DNA of 64,000 nt from Gryllotalpicola daejeonensis (GTDB lineage: Bacteria; Actinomycetota; Actinomycetes; Actinomycetales; Microbacteriaceae): assembly GCF_039538145.1 (NCBI RefSeq), contig NZ_BAABBV010000001.1, positions 744,001 through 808,000 on the forward strand, written 5' to 3'. This document shows, piece after piece, positions 61,063 to 64,000 of this stretch. Numbering within the stretch: position 1 is the stretch's first letter; each line of letters begins with the position of its first letter. Under the pieces are notes generated by a model. It was given only the letters and a program-made list of their open reading frames with translations. It ran no database searches and had not been told where the DNA came from. A program made the translations under genes and the position numbers.

Positions 61063-62055
61063 CTAGTGCCCTGACGGCACGGGGGTTGCGTCGACGATGC
61101 GCTGCACGAGCTCACCCACGAGCGCCGTCGTCTCGTGCTGGCGGCCGAGCGCGCGGCTCGTCGGCAGCAGGCGGTGGCCGAGCACGGGAACCGCGAGCGC
61201 GTCGATGTCGTCGGGCAGCACGAACTCGCGGCCCGCGATGGCTGCGCGCGCTTTCGCCGCACGCACGAGCTGAAGCGTCGCGCGCGGGCTCGCGCCGAGC
61301 CTGATGTCGGGGTCTTCACGAGTCGCGCGGGCGATCGCGACGGCATACTGCTTGACCGCGGCAGACGTGAACACGGCCCGCACCCCTGCCATCATCTGCC
61401 GCAGCGTGGGCAGGTCGACCACCGGGGTGAGCGCCTCGATCGGGTTCACGGTGTCGCGAGCGCCGAGCATGTCGATCTCGCTTGCGGCATCCGGGTAGCC
61501 CATCGCGATGCGCGCCATGAAGCGGTCGCGCTGCGCCTCAGGCAGCGCATACGTGCCCTCCATCTCGACCGGGTTCTGCGTCGCGACGACGATGAACGGG
61601 TCGGCAAGCGGGTAGGTGCCGCCGTCGACCGAGACCTGCCGCTCCTCCATCGCCTCGAGCAGCGCGGACTGGGTTTTCGGGCTCGCGCGGTTGATCTCGT
61701 CGCCGATGACGATGTTCGCGAACACCGCGCCGGGCTTGAACTCGAACTCACGGCTCGCCTGGTTGAAGACGCTGACGCCGGTGACGTCGCTGGGCAGCAG
61801 GTCAGGGGTGAACTGGATACGGCTGATGGAACCCGCGATCGCCTTGGCCAGCGAGCGAGCGAGCATCGTCTTGCCGACGCCGGGCACGTCTTCGATGAGC
61901 AGATGCCCTTCGGCCAGGAGCACCGTGAGGGCCGTCTCCACCTGCTCGTGCTTGCCGTCGATGACCTGCTCAATGCTGGCGATGATGCGGCCCGCGACAT
62001 CGGCGAGCGACTCCGGCTGGACCGGGTCGGCCGCCGGGCTCGGCAGCGTAGTCAT
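61063..62055 (-). CDS. MoxR-family AAA+ ATPase
   Basis: The 330-residue ATPase has Walker A EDVPGVGKTMLAR, Walker B IVIGDEINRASPKTQ, sensor 1 VVATQNPVEMEGTY and arginine finger EAQRDRFM. MoxR ATPases act as chaperones for their DUF58 and VWA partners. ATG 62055 overlaps the coaD stop (ATGA), an unusual coupling to coenzyme A synthesis. Confidence 0.94.
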   Translation of the reverse strand: MTTLPSPAADPVQPESLADVAGRIIASIEQVIDGKHEQVETALTVLLAEGHLLIEDVPGVGKTMLARSLAKAIAGSISRIQFTPDLLPSDVTGVSVFNQASREFEFKPGAVFANIVIGDEINRASPKTQSALLEAMEERQVSVDGGTYPLADPFIVVATQNPVEMEGTYALPEAQRDRFMARIAMGYPDAASEIDMLGARDTVNPIEALTPVVDLPTLRQMMAGVRAVFTSAAVKQYAVAIARATREDPDIRLGASPRATLQLVRAAKARAAIAGREFVLPDDIDALAVPVLGHRLLPTSRALGRQHETTALVGELVQRIVDATPVPSGH

Positions 62056-62537
62056 CGCGACCCCACCGCCTCGAGCACCGATGCGGGCACGTAGGGGCTC
62101 ACGTCGCCGCCGAGCGAGATGACCTGTCGCACGAGCGTGCTCGAGACCTGCGCGTTCTCGGGGCGCGGCAGCACGAACACGGTCTCGACCCCTGCGAGGT
62201 GCTCGTTGACGATGGCCATAGGAGTCTCATACACCAGGTCCGTGTGCGATCGGATTCCCTTGACGAGCGCCGTCGCCCCCACGTGAGCGCAGTAGTCGGC
62301 AAGCAGGCCGGCCGAGTACTGCGTGACGGTGACCGAGGCGGGAAGCCCCGCGGCGGCCACGGCCTTCTCGATGACAGCCACCCGCTCATCCGGGGTCAGC
62401 AGCCCGCCCGGCTTGTCGGGGTTGTGGACGACGAGCACGTGGACGTCCTCGAACAGCCTCGCGGCCCGTTCGATGACATCGAGGTGCCCCAGAGTGACCG
62501 GGTCGAATGAGCCCGGTACGACGGCGAGCCTGCTCAT
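62052..62537 (-). CDS. coaD: Phosphopantetheine adenylyltransferase
   Basis: CoaD makes dephospho-CoA, the penultimate step of CoA synthesis. The 161-residue protein has the T-x-G-H motif (DPVTLGHLD), KGIRSHTDLVYE and VSSTLVRQV. It is 42 nt after recG. TAGGCT lies 8 nt before the ATG. Confidence 0.97.
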   Translation of the reverse strand: MSRLAVVPGSFDPVTLGHLDVIERAARLFEDVHVLVVHNPDKPGGLLTPDERVAVIEKAVAAAGLPASVTVTQYSAGLLADYCAHVGATALVKGIRSHTDLVYETPMAIVNEHLAGVETVFVLPRPENAQVSSTLVRQVISLGGDVSPYVPASVLEAVGSR

Positions 62538-62545
62538 AGGTTTTC

Positions 62546-62551
62546 AGCCTA
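62546..62551 (-). promoter_or_regulatory. leaderless-type -10 of coaD
   Basis: Minus-strand TAGGCT ends 8 nt before ATG 62537; it could drive coaD with the coupled moxR genes. Confidence 0.4.
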
Positions 62552-62579
62552 ACGGCGCGGGGCGACTGTTGAGCCGCAC

Positions 62580-64000
62580 TCAGCCTTTCGATAGGAACTC
62601 GCGTTCCGACTCGTCGAGGCGACGATCGACCGCCGCTTTGAGCGCGGCGTGCGAGCGCAGCGTCGGGTCAGTGTCGATGACGGATGCCGCGGCCGCACGC
62701 GCCTGCGCGATCACCTCGCCGTCGATCGCCACCCGAAGCAGCCGCAGCGACGAGCGGCCGCCCGACTGGCGCGCCCCCAGCACGTCGCCCTCACGGCGCA
62801 GCTCGAGGTCGATCTGCGCGAGCTCGAATCCGTCGCTGTTCGCGGCGACGGCCTCGACGCGATCCCGGGCCAGCGAGTCCTGCTCTGCGCCCGTGACGAA
62901 CAGGCAGATGCCGGGAACGTCGCCGCGGCCGACGCGCCCGCGTAGCTGGTGCAGCTGGCTGACCCCGAAGCGGTCGGCATCGAGCACGATCATGGTCGAC
63001 GCGTTGGGCACGTCGACACCGACCTCGATCACGGTCGTCGCGACGATCAGGTCGAGCTCGCGGCGGCCGAAGGCGCCCATCACCTCGTCTTTCTCGTCGG
63101 AGGTCATGCGGCCGTGCAGCATCCCGATGCGCACGCCCGCGAGGTCCTGGCGCTGGGTGAGTGCGGCGTAGACGTCGACCACGTTCGCGAGCGGATGCTT
63201 GGGCGCAGCATCCCCGGAATCGTCATCGCGCTCGATCTCATCGCCCTCTTCGATGTCTTTCGGGCTGATCGCCGGGCAGACGACGAAGACCTGGCGGCCC
63301 TTGTCGATCTCCTCCTTCGCGCGCTTCCACACGTTGTTGATCCAGTTCGGCTTCTCGGCCAGCGGCACGACGAAGCTCTCGATGCCCTGGCGACCCTGCG
63401 GCAACTGGCGGATCGTCGAGATGTCGAGGTCGCCGAACACCGTCATCGCGACGGTGCGCGGGATCGGCGTCGCGGTGAGCACCAGCAGGTGCGGCGGCGT
63501 CTTGCCCTTCGCCCGCAGCGTCTCGCGCTGCTCGACGCCGAAGCGGTGCTGCTCGTCGACGACGACGAGCCCCAGGTCGAAGAACTCGACCGCGTCGGAG
63601 AGCAGGGCGTGCGTGCCCACCACGATGCGCGCCTGCCCCGTGACGATGCGCAGCAGCGCCTTCTTCCGCTCGGCGGCCGTGAGCTGGCCCGTCAGTAGCG
63701 TCGGCATCAGCTCGGCAGAGAGGTCGGGGCCGAGCGCGCGCACGATCGAGCGCAGGTGCTGCGCCGCGAGCACCTCGGTCGGCGCGAGCAGCGCGGACTG
63801 GCCGCCAGAGTCCGCGACCGCAGCCATCGCGCGCACCGCCACGAGCGTCTTGCCGCTGCCGACCTCGCCTTGCACGAGTCGGTTCATCGGGATGTCGCGG
63901 GCGAGGTCGAACGCCAACTCTGCCCCGACGAGCCCCTGGTCGGGCGTCAGCTCGAAAGGCAGCGCCTCGTCGAGCCGCTCTGCATAGCCGCCGGGCAGCG
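62580..64000 (-). CDS. recG: ATP-dependent DNA helicase RecG, C-terminal part (cut by window edge)
   Basis: RecG remodels stalled forks and Holliday junctions. The frame runs off the right edge; 473 codons are present. Motifs: Q-motif-like LPFELTPDQ, Walker A GEVGSGKTLVA, DEQHRFGVEQR (motif II), TATPIPRT (motif III), ATTVIEVGVDVPNA (motif V) and QLRGRVGRG (motif VI), then the RecG tail. The wedge domain lies outside the window. Confidence 0.97.
   Translation of the reverse strand, partial: LPGGYAERLDEALPFELTPDQGLVGAELAFDLARDIPMNRLVQGEVGSGKTLVAVRAMAAVADSGGQSALLAPTEVLAAQHLRSIVRALGPDLSAELMPTLLTGQLTAAERKKALLRIVTGQARIVVGTHALLSDAVEFFDLGLVVVDEQHRFGVEQRETLRAKGKTPPHLLVLTATPIPRTVAMTVFGDLDISTIRQLPQGRQGIESFVVPLAEKPNWINNVWKRAKEEIDKGRQVFVVCPAISPKDIEEGDEIERDDDSGDAAPKHPLANVVDVYAALTQRQDLAGVRIGMLHGRMTSDEKDEVMGAFGRRELDLIVATTVIEVGVDVPNASTMIVLDADRFGVSQLHQLRGRVGRGDVPGICLFVTGAEQDSLARDRVEAVAANSDGFELAQIDLELRREGDVLGARQSGGRSSLRLLRVAIDGEVIAQARAAAASVIDTDPTLRSHAALKAAVDRRLDESEREFLSKG

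Overview
This window is a contiguous piece of a high-GC actinobacterial chromosome, most likely from the family Microbacteriaceae. The support is actinobacterial gene order (rpsP-khpA-rimM-trmD-rplS-lepB-rnhB-DUF2469; rpsB-tsf-pyrH-frr-cdsA; recG-coaD; DUF177-rpmF-rnc-mutM-smc-ftsY-ffh), actinobacteria-restricted families (DUF2469, DivIVA-repeat protein, DUF3417 phosphorylase, GlgE), strong G/C third-position bias and many leaderless starts. I saw no tRNA, rRNA, CRISPR array, insertion sequence or prophage. No stretch longer than 300 bases lacks a gene; the longest gaps are 15007-15289 (holding an in-frame start-less coding-like stretch), 18233-18439 (a divergent promoter region) and 49254-49462 (an operator).

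Layout. 1-3480: ligA (cut by the window edge), mnmA and a cysteine desulfurase (tRNA thiolation and DNA ligation), interrupted by an opposite-strand EXPERA membrane protein. 3481-15006: a glycogen/alpha-glucan block with debranching enzyme glgX, two different GT35 phosphorylases, maltosyltransferase glgE and branching enzyme glgB. 15290-24210: envelope and cell-shape genes (YbbN-like co-chaperone, a large membrane/lipoprotein-like protein, a DivIVA-type coiled-coil protein, an AI-2E-type permease, a hydrolase, a lysozyme-like secreted protein, a DivIVA-repeat protein, cdsA). 24215-27372: frr, pyrH, tsf, rpsB. 27535-34172: a sugar MFS permease, an M23-like secreted protein, and the coupled xerC-dprA-comM-yraN set plus DUF2469. 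34201-38993: rnhB, lepB, rplS, trmD, a CbiX-like protein, rimM, khpA, rpsP. 39152-46311: an accessory four-gene operon. 46380-57501: ffh, a GH53 galactanase, an RHH-RAMA protein, DUF2004, ftsY, smc, mutM, rnc, rpmF, DUF177. 57513-62055: TgpA-DUF58-MoxR. 62052-64000: coaD and recG (cut by the window edge).

The most interesting element is the operon at 39152-46311, which lies between ffh and rpsP. It encodes a natural fusion of an EPSP-synthase-like domain to an acyl-CoA ligase, then an acyl-CoA dehydrogenase, a FabL-like SDR with a Y-x6-K motif, and a complete FadH-like 2,4-dienoyl-CoA reductase. Together these are the enzyme types expected for turning shikimate into cyclohexanecarboxyl-CoA, the starter unit of omega-cyclohexyl fatty acids, which are known in some Microbacteriaceae such as Curtobacterium pusillum. 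The pathway assignment is an inference. The fusion, the operon structure and the altered EPSP-synthase active site are read directly from the sequence.

A second theme is transcription architecture. Many genes start 6-8 nt after a TAnnnT -10 hexamer, which implies leaderless mRNAs. In one case (3481-3487) a 7-bp element serves both strands symmetrically.
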